From contig NZ_JADKYW010000002.1 of the NCBI RefSeq assembly GCF_015355785.1, positions 124,001-188,000 on the forward strand: a DNA stretch of 64,000 nt. Reading direction: 5' to 3'. The first letter of the stretch is position 1, and each line of letters opens with the position of its first letter. A program made the position numbers and the translations under genes. Shown piece after piece: positions 17,395 through 26,568 of the stretch. This stretch comes from Arthrobacter gandavensis (lineage in GTDB: Bacteria; Actinomycetota; Actinomycetes; Actinomycetales; Micrococcaceae). The notes beneath the pieces are model-generated. The model searched no databases. It was not told the origin of the DNA and saw only the letters and a list, made by a program, of their open reading frames with translations.

Positions 17395-18476
17395 GCGGAT
17401 TTCCGCATCCGACCCCTGCCCTGATCACCATTGCCGCAGCAAGCGCCCGCGAGCGCGGAATTCAGCGGGGACAGGCGTCCCGGGAGGCCCTGGCCTCCGC
17501 GTGGCAGGTGTATGCGGAGCTCTTCGCGGCCGGGGCCATCAGCACCGAGCGGGTCGAGCGCGAGGCCGTAGACTCACTGGCCGCGGTCCGGCAATGGATT
17601 CCGGACCTGGCTGCCGAGATTGACGGCACTGCTGCCGGTGCTGGGCTTCCCGTCTGGCAGATCGCCGCCCTGAACGCCCGCACCGAAATCCTTTCGCTCG
17701 CCAAGGGCCGCCTGCCGGGGGAATGCTCGACCGTCATCAGCACGATTCCCGGGCACGTCTTCTCCGCCCAGACCTGGGACTGGCATGAGGAACTGGCCGC
17801 TGCCTGGCACCTGCAGTCGGTGGCCCATCCCGGCGGCCGGTTCGTCGGAATCAGCGAGTACGGAATCCTGGGCAAGATCGGCGTCAACAGCTTTGGGGTG
17901 GGAGTGCACCTCAATGTCCTGGGCCACCGCGAAGACGCGCCGGGTGCGGTTCCCGTCCATGTGGCTGCGGCCGCGGTGCTGTACTCCGCCCGGACACTTG
18001 AAGAGGCCGTTGACCTGCTCACCTCGGCACCGGTGACCAGCTCCAGCTGCATTTCAGTGGTGGCCCCGCAGGGTGCGCGGATGGTGGAACTCAGTCCGGC
18101 CGGCGCGCAGGTAGTGGGCGGCTCCGGGGATTATCTGCTGCACACCAACCATTTCCTCTCCCCGGTGCCCGCAGCCGGAGAACGCACGGAGCTCTACCAG
18201 CCGGACTCGAACCAGCGGATGGACCTGCTGCAGCGGCGGAGCGGAGGACATTTTGAACCAGCCACCGCCGCCGACCTGGTGCCGTATCTGTGCTCAAGTC
18301 CCGGAGACGGCGCAGACCTGTGCTGCGTTCCGGCTGCCGGCGCCCGGTTTGGCGACCGCTGGCGCACACTGGCCACCGCGCTGATCGAACCTGAATCGGC
18401 GCGCCTGCGGGTCTCTCCCGGAGCGCCCACTGAATCGGGTCCCGGGTCCTGGCGGGTCCTTTCGGCGCACGCCTGA
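17391..18476 (+). CDS. C45-family autoproteolytic acyltransferase/hydrolase (Ntn hydrolase)
   Basis: 361 aa. The sequence follows the acyl-CoA:6-aminopenicillanate acyltransferase family: N-terminal ERGIQRGQASREAL, GLPVWQIAALNARTEIL, then the presumed self-cleavage site before Cys112 (GECSTV), SAQTWDWHEEL, EYGILGKIGVNSFGVGVHLNVL and HTNHFLSP. Processing would expose Cys112 as the N-terminal nucleophile that cleaves or transfers acyl groups on amides. No signal peptide, so it acts in the cytoplasm. Its start is coupled to the importer ATPase (ATGA at 17391-17394), so it probably hydrolyses what the importer brings in. The true substrate is unknown. Confidence 0.87.
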   Translation: MSGFPHPTPALITIAAASARERGIQRGQASREALASAWQVYAELFAAGAISTERVEREAVDSLAAVRQWIPDLAAEIDGTAAGAGLPVWQIAALNARTEILSLAKGRLPGECSTVISTIPGHVFSAQTWDWHEELAAAWHLQSVAHPGGRFVGISEYGILGKIGVNSFGVGVHLNVLGHREDAPGAVPVHVAAAAVLYSARTLEEAVDLLTSAPVTSSSCISVVAPQGARMVELSPAGAQVVGGSGDYLLHTNHFLSPVPAAGERTELYQPDSNQRMDLLQRRSGGHFEPATAADLVPYLCSSPGDGADLCCVPAAGARFGDRWRTLATALIEPESARLRVSPGAPTESGPGSWRVLSAHA

Positions 18477-18562
18477 CCCCGCCGCCGCGCCGCGGATTTA
18501 GCCGGGAGCCGAACCGCCCCGCGGGGCCGGAGAATGTCGGCGCGGTGGTGAACAATGGGTGC

Positions 18563-21500
18563 ATGACGTCGGCAGGCTCCGTGCTCCAGAAGTTCACCCC
18601 CGCAACCCGGGACTGGTTCACGGGTGCCTTCAAGGAGCCGACGGCTGCCCAGATCGGAGCCTGGGACGCTGTCTCGGAGGGTTCGAATGCGCTGGTCATC
18701 GCGCCCACCGGATCCGGCAAGACGCTCGCAGCGTTCCTCTGGTCGCTGGACCGGTTTATCGCCGGCGCCGGTGACTCTGCCGCACCGGATCCCGGGGCTG
18801 CGGCCGACGCCGCCCCGCCGGCCGGCGCCGGAACGGCGGGCAGCGCCGGAACGGCGGGCAAGCGTGGGCGGGCGGCGTCGTCCACCAAGGTACCGAAGCG
18901 CAAGACCAAGGTCCTGTACATCTCCCCGCTGAAAGCCCTGGGCGTGGATGTGGAGCGGAACCTGAGGGCTCCGCTCATCGGCATTACGCAGACGGCCAAG
19001 CGGCTGGGCCTTCCGGCGCCGGCCATCACCGTGGGCGTGCGCTCGGGTGACACGCCGCAGAATGAACGCCGGGCCCTGCTGACCCGGCCACCGGACATCC
19101 TGATCACCACCCCGGAGTCCCTCTTCCTGATGCTCACGTCCCAGGCACGGGAAACACTGTCCGATGTGGACACCGTCATTGTGGATGAGGTCCACGCCGT
19201 GGCGGGCACCAAGCGCGGCGCCCACCTGGCCGTGTCGCTCGCCCGGCTGGATGCCATGCTGGACAAGCCGGTGCAGCGCATCGGACTCTCCGCCACCGTT
19301 GAACCGCAGGAAACCGTGGCCCGGTTCCTGGGCGGCAACGCTCCGGTGCGGATTGTCTCGCCCGAGTCCCGGAAGAACTGGAACCTGACCGTCACCGTTC
19401 CTGTGGAGGACATGACGGATCTGGGGCAGGCTCCCGCCGAGGACACGGTGGAGGGCGGGTTCGCTCCGCAGGCCAGTATCTGGCCGCATGTGGAGGAGAA
19501 GATTGCGGACCTGATCGAGTCCAACCGCTCCACGATCGTCTTCGCCAATTCGCGGCGCCTGGCCGAACGCCTCACTGCACGGCTGAACGAAATCCATGCC
19601 TACCGGCTCGAAGCGGCCCAAGCCGCGGAGGCTGCCACTGGAACCGACGGCGAACCCGTGTCCGCTGTCCCGGCTGGCCGCGCTCCGGCGCAGCTCATGG
19701 CACAGGCGGGAGTCTCCATCCGCGCCCGGCAGGAGGACACCGCCGTCGACGACGACGCGCCCGTCCTGGCCCGGGCCCACCACGGTTCAGTGTCGAAGGA
19801 CCAGCGGGCCATGATCGAGGATGACCTGAAGTCGGGACGGCTGCGCTGCGTCGTGGCGACAAGCTCCCTGGAGCTGGGAATCGACATGGGGGCAGTGGAC
19901 CTGGTGGTGCAGGTTGAATCACCCCCCTCGGTGGCCAGCGGCCTGCAGCGTGTGGGCCGTGCCGGACACCAGGTCGGGGAGATCTCCCAGGGCGTGATGT
20001 TCCCCAAGCACCGCGGGGACCTGTTGAACTCCGCCGTCACGGTGGAACGGATGCTCGCCGGCCAGATCGAGCCGCTGTTCATCCCGGCGAACCCGCTGGA
20101 CATCCTGGCCCAGCAGACCGTCGCAGCCGCCGCACTGGGGAGCATCGATGTGGAGGAATGGTTCGACGTCGTGCGCAGTTCCGCGCCGTTCGCCGGGCTT
20201 CCCCGCTCCGCGTTCGATGCCACGCTGGACCTGCTTTCCGGCCGCTACCCGTCCGATGAGTTCGCCGAACTGCGGCCGCGCATCATCTGGGACCGCAACG
20301 AGAATACGATCACCGGACGGCCCGGGGCCCAGCGCCTGGCGGTGACATCCGGCGGCACCATTCCGGACCGCGGGCTGTTCGGGGTGTACCTCGTGGGCGA
20401 TTCGGAGGGCAAGAACAGCCGCCGGGTCGGTGAACTCGACGAGGAGATGGTTTACGAATCCCGGGTTGGGGACATCTTCGCCCTCGGCGCCACCAGCTGG
20501 CGGATTGAGGACATCACCCACGACCGTGTGCTGGTCTCCCCCGCGTTCGGGCAGCCGGGCAAGCTGCCGTTCTGGCGCGGTGATTCCCAGGGACGCCCGG
20601 TTGAACTGGGCCGCGCGCTGGGCAGGTTCGTCCGCGAGATGGCCGGCACCGGTGATGCGGAAGCACGTGAGCGGCTCGCCGCCGTCGGCCTCGATGAGTG
20701 GGCGTCCGGAAACCTGATGGCGTACCTGCGCGAGCAGCAGCTGGCAACGGAGGTGGTGCCGAGTGACAAAACCCTGGTGATCGAACGGTTCCACGACGAG
20801 CTGGGTGACTGGCGTGTGGTCCTCCACAGCCCGTTCGGTATGCCGGTCCACGCTCCGTGGGCACTGGCGGTCGGAGCCCGGCTGCAGCAGCGCTACGGTT
20901 TGGACGGTTCCGCGATGGCCTCCGACGACGGCATTGTGCTGCGGGTGCCGCTCATGGAGGACGAACCGCCCGGTGCCGAACTGTTCCTGTTCGAACCCGA
21001 TGAACTCGAAACCATCGTTACCGCCGAGGTGGGCGGCTCGGCACTGTTCGCATCGCGTTTCCGCGAGTGCGCGGCCCGGGCACTGCTGCTGCCCCGCCAG
21101 AATCCGGCCAAGCGCACCCCGCTCTGGCAGCAGCGCCAGCGCTCCGCACAGCTCCTGGACGTGGCCCGGAAGTTCCCCACGTTCCCGATCGTGCTGGAAA
21201 CAGTGCGCGAATGCCTGCAGGACGTCTACGACCTTCCGGCGCTGAAGGACATCGCCGGCGCCGTCGAACGCCGCGAAATCCGGCTCGTAGAAACCACGAC
21301 GCCGCAGCCGTCACCGTTCGCACGGTCCCTGCTGTTCGGTTACGTGGGTGCCTTCCTTTACGAGGGTGATTCTCCGCTGGCCGAGCGGCGTGCCGCTGCC
21401 CTGTCCCTGGATCCCACACTCCTGAATGAGCTGCTGGGCCGGGCGGAGCTGCGTGAACTCCTGGATGCCCGGATTATCGCGCAGACGGAGGCCGAGCTGC

Positions 21501-23506
21501 AGCGGCTGGCACCGGACCGTCGGGCCCGCGGCCTGGAAGGGGTCGCGGACCTGCTGCGGCTGCTCGGGCCGCTGACGGCCGCGGAAGTTGCCGCCCGGCT
21601 GGAGCCGGTTGCCCGCGAAGCTGCCGAAGTTCCCGACGGTGCGGACCAGGGGTCACCTGACGCCCACGCCACCGAAGAGGAGGCGGAGGAACTGCTGCGC
21701 GAGCTGGTCCGGGCCAACCGGGCCCTGCAGGCGGGGATCGCCGGAGCCCAGCGCTACGCCGCGATCGAGGATGCAGCGCGGCTGCGCGACGCTCTGGGCG
21801 TTCCGCTGCCCATGGGTGTTCCGCTGGCGTTCATCGAACCGGTTCCGGATCCGCTGGGTGACCTGGTGGGACGCTATGCCCGTACTCACGGGCCGTTTAC
21901 CGCTGCTGAGGCGGCTGCCCGGCTGGGACTCGGGGTCGCCGTCGTGACCACCACGCTGCAGCGGCTGGCCGGTGAGGGCCGCGTCGCGGAGGGCGAGTTC
22001 CGGCCCACGGAGGCTCAGGTGCTGGATGCGGCGTCGGGCATTGACGTCACTCCGCCTGCTGTCATCACGCTTCCCGGTGTTCCGGCCGGTTCGGAGTGGT
22101 GCGACGCCGAGGTGCTGCGCCGCCTGCGGCGCCGTTCACTGGCTGCGCTGCGTTCCGACGTCGAACCCGTGGACCCGCCCACCTACGGGCGGTTCCTGCC
22201 GGCCTGGCAGAACGTGGGGTCCTCGCTGCGGGGGCTCGACGGCGTCGCTACGGTGATCGACCAGCTTTCCGGCGTCCCCATTCCGGCCTCCGCGTGGGAG
22301 CCGCTGATCCTGGGAACCCGGGTTCGTGATTATGCTCCCGCAATGCTCGATGAGCTCACCGCCACCGGCGAGGTGATCTGGTCCGGCACCGGGTCGCTGC
22401 CCGGAAACGATGGCTGGATTTCGCTGCACCTTGCGGAGAACGCCGCGCTGACGCTCAATCCGGATCCCGATTTTGCCCCCTCCGAGCTTCAGACCCGGCT
22501 GCTGGACCTGCTCTCCGGTTCCGGTGCCTACTTCTTCCGGCAGCTTTCCGAGGCGGTGAACAGCGCACCGCTGCAGGACGGCGGCTCGCTGCTGCCCGAT
22601 TCGGAGATCGTCACGGCGTTGTGGGAACTGGTCTGGGCCGGACGGATCTCCAACGACACATTCACCCCCGTCCGGTCCCTGCTCTCCGGCGGGAAGACGG
22701 CGCACAAGCAGCGTGCTTCCACGCCGCGGGCCCGCACTGCACGGCTTGGCCGGATGGGCCGGGGTTCGCTGAGCAGTTCCTCGCTGCGGCTTGCCGGTGC
22801 TGCCGGTGCCGCCGGCGATGCTCAGGCGCGTGGTCCGCAGCCGCTGGTTGCGGGGCGCTGGAGCCTGCTGCCGGCGGTCGAAACGGATACCACCGTGCAT
22901 GCCCATGCCACGGCCGAACTTCTAATGGACCGGTACGGCGTCGTGACGCGCGGCTCTGTGGCCAGCGAAGGTGTCCCCGGCGGGTTCGGACTGCTGTACA
23001 AGGTGCTGGCCCGGCTTGAGGAAATGGGACGATGCCGGCGCGGCTACTTCATTGAGCAGCTGGGTGCGGCGCAGTTTGCCGTCCCTGCCACTGTTGACCG
23101 GCTGCGGTCCTTCTCCCGGGAGAACCAGCTGGCGGTTCCCGAACCGGAAGCCGTGGCATTGGCCGCCACGGATCCGGCAAACCCGTACGGCGCGGCCCTT
23201 CCCTGGCCGGCCTCCGACGGCGGCCACCGTCCCGGGCGCAAAGCGGGGGCGCTGGTGGTGATGGTCGACGGCGAGCTGGCGCTGTACGTCGAGCGCGGCG
23301 GCAAGACCCTGCTGACCTACACGGACGATCCGGAGATTCTGCTGCTCGCCGGTGCGGCGCTGGTGGGGATCATCCGCCGCGGTGCCGCCGAGAAGATGGC
23401 GGTGGAGAAAGCCAACGGTGTCGATGTCCTGGACACTCCCGTGGCTACGGCCCTGCTCGCTGCAGGGTTCTACTCGACGCCGAAGGGACTTCGCTACCGT
23501 GTTTGA
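18563..23506 (+). CDS. lhr: Lhr-type superfamily 2 ATP-dependent helicase
   Basis: 1647 aa. Motif I APTGSGKT, motif II DEVH in VDEVHAVAGTKRG, SLTLSAT-like LSATVEPQET, and motif VI region QRVGRAGHQ mark the helicase core in the first 500 residues; the Lhr winged-helix/beta-barrel core and a long C-terminal domain follow. Lhr is a 3'-5' helicase linked to DNA repair. Two low-complexity insertions occur: an Ala/Gly/Pro-rich one after motif I (about 18760-18880, with a direct repeat of GGAACGGCGGGC) and a Ser/Arg/Ala-rich one near 22690-22850. It precedes a Nei2 glycosylase by 89 bp. Confidence 0.95.
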   Translation: MTSAGSVLQKFTPATRDWFTGAFKEPTAAQIGAWDAVSEGSNALVIAPTGSGKTLAAFLWSLDRFIAGAGDSAAPDPGAAADAAPPAGAGTAGSAGTAGKRGRAASSTKVPKRKTKVLYISPLKALGVDVERNLRAPLIGITQTAKRLGLPAPAITVGVRSGDTPQNERRALLTRPPDILITTPESLFLMLTSQARETLSDVDTVIVDEVHAVAGTKRGAHLAVSLARLDAMLDKPVQRIGLSATVEPQETVARFLGGNAPVRIVSPESRKNWNLTVTVPVEDMTDLGQAPAEDTVEGGFAPQASIWPHVEEKIADLIESNRSTIVFANSRRLAERLTARLNEIHAYRLEAAQAAEAATGTDGEPVSAVPAGRAPAQLMAQAGVSIRARQEDTAVDDDAPVLARAHHGSVSKDQRAMIEDDLKSGRLRCVVATSSLELGIDMGAVDLVVQVESPPSVASGLQRVGRAGHQVGEISQGVMFPKHRGDLLNSAVTVERMLAGQIEPLFIPANPLDILAQQTVAAAALGSIDVEEWFDVVRSSAPFAGLPRSAFDATLDLLSGRYPSDEFAELRPRIIWDRNENTITGRPGAQRLAVTSGGTIPDRGLFGVYLVGDSEGKNSRRVGELDEEMVYESRVGDIFALGATSWRIEDITHDRVLVSPAFGQPGKLPFWRGDSQGRPVELGRALGRFVREMAGTGDAEARERLAAVGLDEWASGNLMAYLREQQLATEVVPSDKTLVIERFHDELGDWRVVLHSPFGMPVHAPWALAVGARLQQRYGLDGSAMASDDGIVLRVPLMEDEPPGAELFLFEPDELETIVTAEVGGSALFASRFRECAARALLLPRQNPAKRTPLWQQRQRSAQLLDVARKFPTFPIVLETVRECLQDVYDLPALKDIAGAVERREIRLVETTTPQPSPFARSLLFGYVGAFLYEGDSPLAERRAAALSLDPTLLNELLGRAELRELLDARIIAQTEAELQRLAPDRRARGLEGVADLLRLLGPLTAAEVAARLEPVAREAAEVPDGADQGSPDAHATEEEAEELLRELVRANRALQAGIAGAQRYAAIEDAARLRDALGVPLPMGVPLAFIEPVPDPLGDLVGRYARTHGPFTAAEAAARLGLGVAVVTTTLQRLAGEGRVAEGEFRPTEAQVLDAASGIDVTPPAVITLPGVPAGSEWCDAEVLRRLRRRSLAALRSDVEPVDPPTYGRFLPAWQNVGSSLRGLDGVATVIDQLSGVPIPASAWEPLILGTRVRDYAPAMLDELTATGEVIWSGTGSLPGNDGWISLHLAENAALTLNPDPDFAPSELQTRLLDLLSGSGAYFFRQLSEAVNSAPLQDGGSLLPDSEIVTALWELVWAGRISNDTFTPVRSLLSGGKTAHKQRASTPRARTARLGRMGRGSLSSSSLRLAGAAGAAGDAQARGPQPLVAGRWSLLPAVETDTTVHAHATAELLMDRYGVVTRGSVASEGVPGGFGLLYKVLARLEEMGRCRRGYFIEQLGAAQFAVPATVDRLRSFSRENQLAVPEPEAVALAATDPANPYGAALPWPASDGGHRPGRKAGALVVMVDGELALYVERGGKTLLTYTDDPEILLLAGAALVGIIRRGAAEKMAVEKANGVDVLDTPVATALLAAGFYSTPKGLRYRV

Positions 23507-23595
23507 GGCTGCCGTGAAGGTCGGTTCCGGAGCGTGCCTCCGTGCGGCGTCGAGCTCTCGCCCCGTCCCCGCCCGGCCGATCCGGGAGGTGCCCA

Positions 23596-24402
23596 GTGCC
23601 TGAGGGAGACACCGTCTGGCGTGCTGCCCGCGGACTCCATGCCGCGCTGGCCGGTGCCGAACTGACCCGGACTGATTTCCGTGTGCCCCGCTTTGCCACA
23701 ACCGATCTCAGTGGACGGACGGTTGATGAGGTGGTTTCGCGCGGAAAGCACCTCCTGATCCGTGTTGCTCCCGGCCCGGATGAGTCCGAAGGCTGGAGCA
23801 TTCATTCCCACCTCAAAATGGAAGGCCTGTGGCATGTCTATGGCCGCGGCGAGCGCTGGCGGCGTCCGGCTTTCAAAGCGCGGGTGGTGCTGGAGACTGC
23901 ACAGAAACAGGCCGTGGGCTTTGAGTTGGGCATCCTGCGTGTTTTCCCCCGCAGCGGCGAGGATGAAGCGGTTGGCTACCTCGGCCCTGACCTTCTGGGT
24001 CCGGATTGGGATGCCGCGGAGGCGCTGCGCAGGCTGGCTTCGGTGCCGGAGCGTCCGGTTGGGCTGGCGCTGCTCGACCAGCGCAACCTGGCCGGCATCG
24101 GCAACGTCTACCGTTGTGAACTGTGCTTCCTCGCCGGTGTCCATCCGCTCACTCCCGTGCAGGACGTTCCCGATCTGGAGAGGATCGTAGACCTGTCGAA
24201 GAGGCTGCTGGAAGCGAATAAGGCCCGCTCCCGTCGCATCACGACGGGCATGGCCGGACGGGACCCGCTCTGGGTCTATAACCGGGAGAAGCGCGGTTGT
24301 CTGCGCTGCGGAACCAAAGTGGTTCACGAGCTGGTCGGGGATACCGAGCTGGAGCTGCGGGACCTTTACTACTGTCCGCGCTGCCAGCCAGCCGTGGGCT
24401 GA
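23596..24402 (+). CDS. Fpg/Nei-family DNA glycosylase, Nei2 type
   Basis: 268 aa from GTG 23596, chosen because it restores the catalytic Pro2-Glu3 N-terminus (PEGDTVWRAA) and follows GGGAGG. Lys51 in RGKHLL and the helix-2-turn-helix NLAGIGNVYRCELCFLAG are present, and the C-terminal zinc finger has its four cysteines (CLRCG ... CPRC). It excises oxidised bases with AP-lyase activity. The position directly downstream of Lhr suggests co-expression in a repair unit, a neighbourhood seen in other Actinobacteria. Confidence 0.94.
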   Translation: MPEGDTVWRAARGLHAALAGAELTRTDFRVPRFATTDLSGRTVDEVVSRGKHLLIRVAPGPDESEGWSIHSHLKMEGLWHVYGRGERWRRPAFKARVVLETAQKQAVGFELGILRVFPRSGEDEAVGYLGPDLLGPDWDAAEALRRLASVPERPVGLALLDQRNLAGIGNVYRCELCFLAGVHPLTPVQDVPDLERIVDLSKRLLEANKARSRRITTGMAGRDPLWVYNREKRGCLRCGTKVVHELVGDTELELRDLYYCPRCQPAVG

Positions 24403-24613
24403 TCTGCCCTGCCTCCCCACGCGCTTCCCGCTCTGCCGGTGCGGCGGCCCTCCGGGGGCCGAACCGTCTTACCTCCCTCTGACGCTCCCCGTCCGCCACC
24501 CCGCTCTGCACTGCTCCTCCCCATGATTCGCTACGCGCACTAGCCCGAGACGTTCCTCCACAATGCGACGGCTCTCGCCGAGGTTTCGTTCTGTCGACCG
24601 GGATGCTAGTCCA

Positions 24614-26179
24614 ATGAGGTCGGATAGCAGCACGGAACAGGAAAGCGGACCCGACGTCCGGCCTGCCGCTGGCCCTGTCGCGTTTCTGGATACCTTCACC
24701 GTCACCGAAACGGCTCACTACGCGCCTGGCTCAGGCAGGGATCAGCCCACTGTGCAAGCGTCCGCAGAAAGCACTCCGGGGCCTGGATTCACAGGAAGCC
24801 TTAAGTTGGCCCAGCCAGAATCAATTGCCGCGGCAGATGCGGTTCCTGTCCTAAAGCAACTGGCGGACCTTGTGTCCTGGGCTCAGGCACAGCAGGCCCT
24901 GATCGTCCATCGGATAGAAACAGAACTACGGCGCGACATGGAGGAGAAGCTCGGCACGGTCGACGGTTCTGTGGCACTTTCCGCCGCTGCCGCCGAAGTC
25001 GGTTCGGCCCTGAACTTGCCGCATATGAGCGCCCTGGCACTCGTTAGCGAGTCGGACACGCTCTGCACTCTGAACCGTTCCACCCACGCCCAGCTGTCCC
25101 GTGGGGCCATCAGTTACCGCCATGCGCAACGAATCATGGATGAAGTTCAGGCGGTGCCAGCACATGAAGCGCCCATATTCGAGGACGAACTCCTCCGGCT
25201 GGCTGAGGGCCGGACCTGTGCGCAGTTCACGGCGAAAGCCCGACGGCTTCGCGAATCCCGCTGGCCCGAAACCATAGCCGTCCGGCACCGCCAGGCACTC
25301 GAACTGAGACGCGTGAGCCTCGACCCCAAACCTGACGGCATGATGGAACTCTGCGCTCTGGTCGCCGCCGAGAAAGGCCAGGCGATCTTCAACTCGCTGA
25401 CTGCTTCCGCCCGGACTGCCCGATCCGCCGGAGATCAGCGGACACTTGACCAGCTTCGAACCGATACGCTCACGGCCCTTCTCCTGAGGGTTCCACAGTT
25501 TGCCGGCTCATCTCCCGCAAGCAGTTTCACTCCGTGGTCCAGTGAATCGGCTGCTGCAACGGTTCCCTCCCCGCCGCGGGCTGAAGACCCCCGCGGAATC
25601 CGTGCCGAGATCATGGTTCTCATCGATGCAGAGACCCTGCTAGGTGCGGACGACAAACCGGCGGAATTGAATGGCTACGGACCGATCGCTGCGGAAGCTG
25701 CACGCAGGCTGGCCCGCCAGGCGGTGCATTGGACTGGGATCCTGCGGGACAACTCATCCGGTGAGATCCTCGCCGTCGGCCGTCGAAGAAAGGTTCCGGC
25801 CGGTCTGCGGCGGTGGTTGCAGGCGCGGGACGGAACGTGCCGATTTCCAGGGTGCCGCGTCAGCACCTTCCGGACAGAAATCGATCACACAGTCCCCTGG
25901 GTCCGAGGCGGAGCAACGGAACACGGCAACCTGAGCAACCTCTGTCCCAAACACCACCGGCTCAAGACTCTCGGCCTGTGGGAAGCCCGCCAGCACCAAC
26001 CCGGAAAACTCGAGTGGATTTCTCCGCTGGGACATGCGTACAGTACCGCCGCCCAACTGGACTTCGGGCAGGCACGGAAGACGGTGGCACCAGCCTCGGA
26101 ATCCGCTATCCCCCGGCACCGCCTGAAGATTCCCCGGCCTCCTTCTCCTTCAGAGGATGAGCGCCCACCGCCCTTCTGA
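24614..26179 (+). CDS. DUF222/HNH endonuclease (13E12-repeat family)
   Basis: 521 aa. A helical DUF222 domain occupies roughly residues 60-330 (LVSWAQAQQALIVHRIE, ISYRHAQRIMDEV), and a C-terminal HNH nuclease motif follows: CRFPGCRVSTFRTEIDHTVPW, then NLSNLCPKHHRLK, giving Cys pairs plus the DH and N/H catalytic positions. An in-frame ATG also exists at 24563; neither has a clear ribosome-binding site. These proteins occur in many copies in Actinobacteria and are probably mobile-element-like nucleases. Codon endings look less uniformly G/C than in the flanking genes. A tandem repeat follows 111 bp downstream. Confidence 0.88.
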   Translation: MRSDSSTEQESGPDVRPAAGPVAFLDTFTVTETAHYAPGSGRDQPTVQASAESTPGPGFTGSLKLAQPESIAAADAVPVLKQLADLVSWAQAQQALIVHRIETELRRDMEEKLGTVDGSVALSAAAAEVGSALNLPHMSALALVSESDTLCTLNRSTHAQLSRGAISYRHAQRIMDEVQAVPAHEAPIFEDELLRLAEGRTCAQFTAKARRLRESRWPETIAVRHRQALELRRVSLDPKPDGMMELCALVAAEKGQAIFNSLTASARTARSAGDQRTLDQLRTDTLTALLLRVPQFAGSSPASSFTPWSSESAAATVPSPPRAEDPRGIRAEIMVLIDAETLLGADDKPAELNGYGPIAAEAARRLARQAVHWTGILRDNSSGEILAVGRRRKVPAGLRRWLQARDGTCRFPGCRVSTFRTEIDHTVPWVRGGATEHGNLSNLCPKHHRLKTLGLWEARQHQPGKLEWISPLGHAYSTAAQLDFGQARKTVAPASESAIPRHRLKIPRPPSPSEDERPPPF

Positions 26180-26290
26180 ACCGTGGGGGCTAGCGCGCCG
26201 TCCGCCAACCCAGTTCATCAAACCCGCCGACCGCAGAGGAGTCCTGCCACGAGCCTTGTCCCCGTCATCCATGGGCCCCAGAACATCCAT

Positions 26291-26530
26291 CTTCCGCAGT
26301 TGCCCTGGGCTTCCGCAGTTGGCCTGGGCTTCCGTAGTTGCACCGGGCTTCCGCAGCTGCCCGGGCGTCCGCAGCTGCCCGGGCTTCCGCAATTGCACCG
26401 GGCTTCCGCAGCTGCCCGGGCTTCCGCAGCTGCCCGGGCTTCCGCAATTGCACCGGGCTTCCGCAGCTGCCCGGGCTTCCGCAATTGCACCGGGCTTCCG
26501 CAGCTGCCCGGGCTTCCGCAGCTGCCCGGG
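26291..26530. repeat. 13-unit tandem array of 18- and 19-nt units
   Basis: Contiguous head-to-tail units of two types: type A CTTCCGCAGCTGCCCGGG (18 nt) and type B CTTCCGCAATTGCACCGGG (19 nt). The order from 26291 is B-like, B-like, B-like, A, A (first base pair variant CG), B, A, A, B, A, B, A, A. Each standard unit centres on an 8-bp palindrome, GCAGCTGC or GCAATTGC, and type A also ends in CCCGGG. Mixed unit lengths break every reading frame, so it is not coding. It fills the space between the HNH gene and the pseudouridine synthase gene (start about 26569). Confidence 0.95.
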
Positions 26531-26568
26531 AAAACCAGCCTCCGCCCCGCCGCTACCCTTGAAGGGTG

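Noticed and set aside
26291-26530. CRISPR-like look of the regularly spaced repeats
   Set aside because: The units are contiguous, with no unique spacers, the unit is only 18-19 nt, and there are no cas genes in the window.
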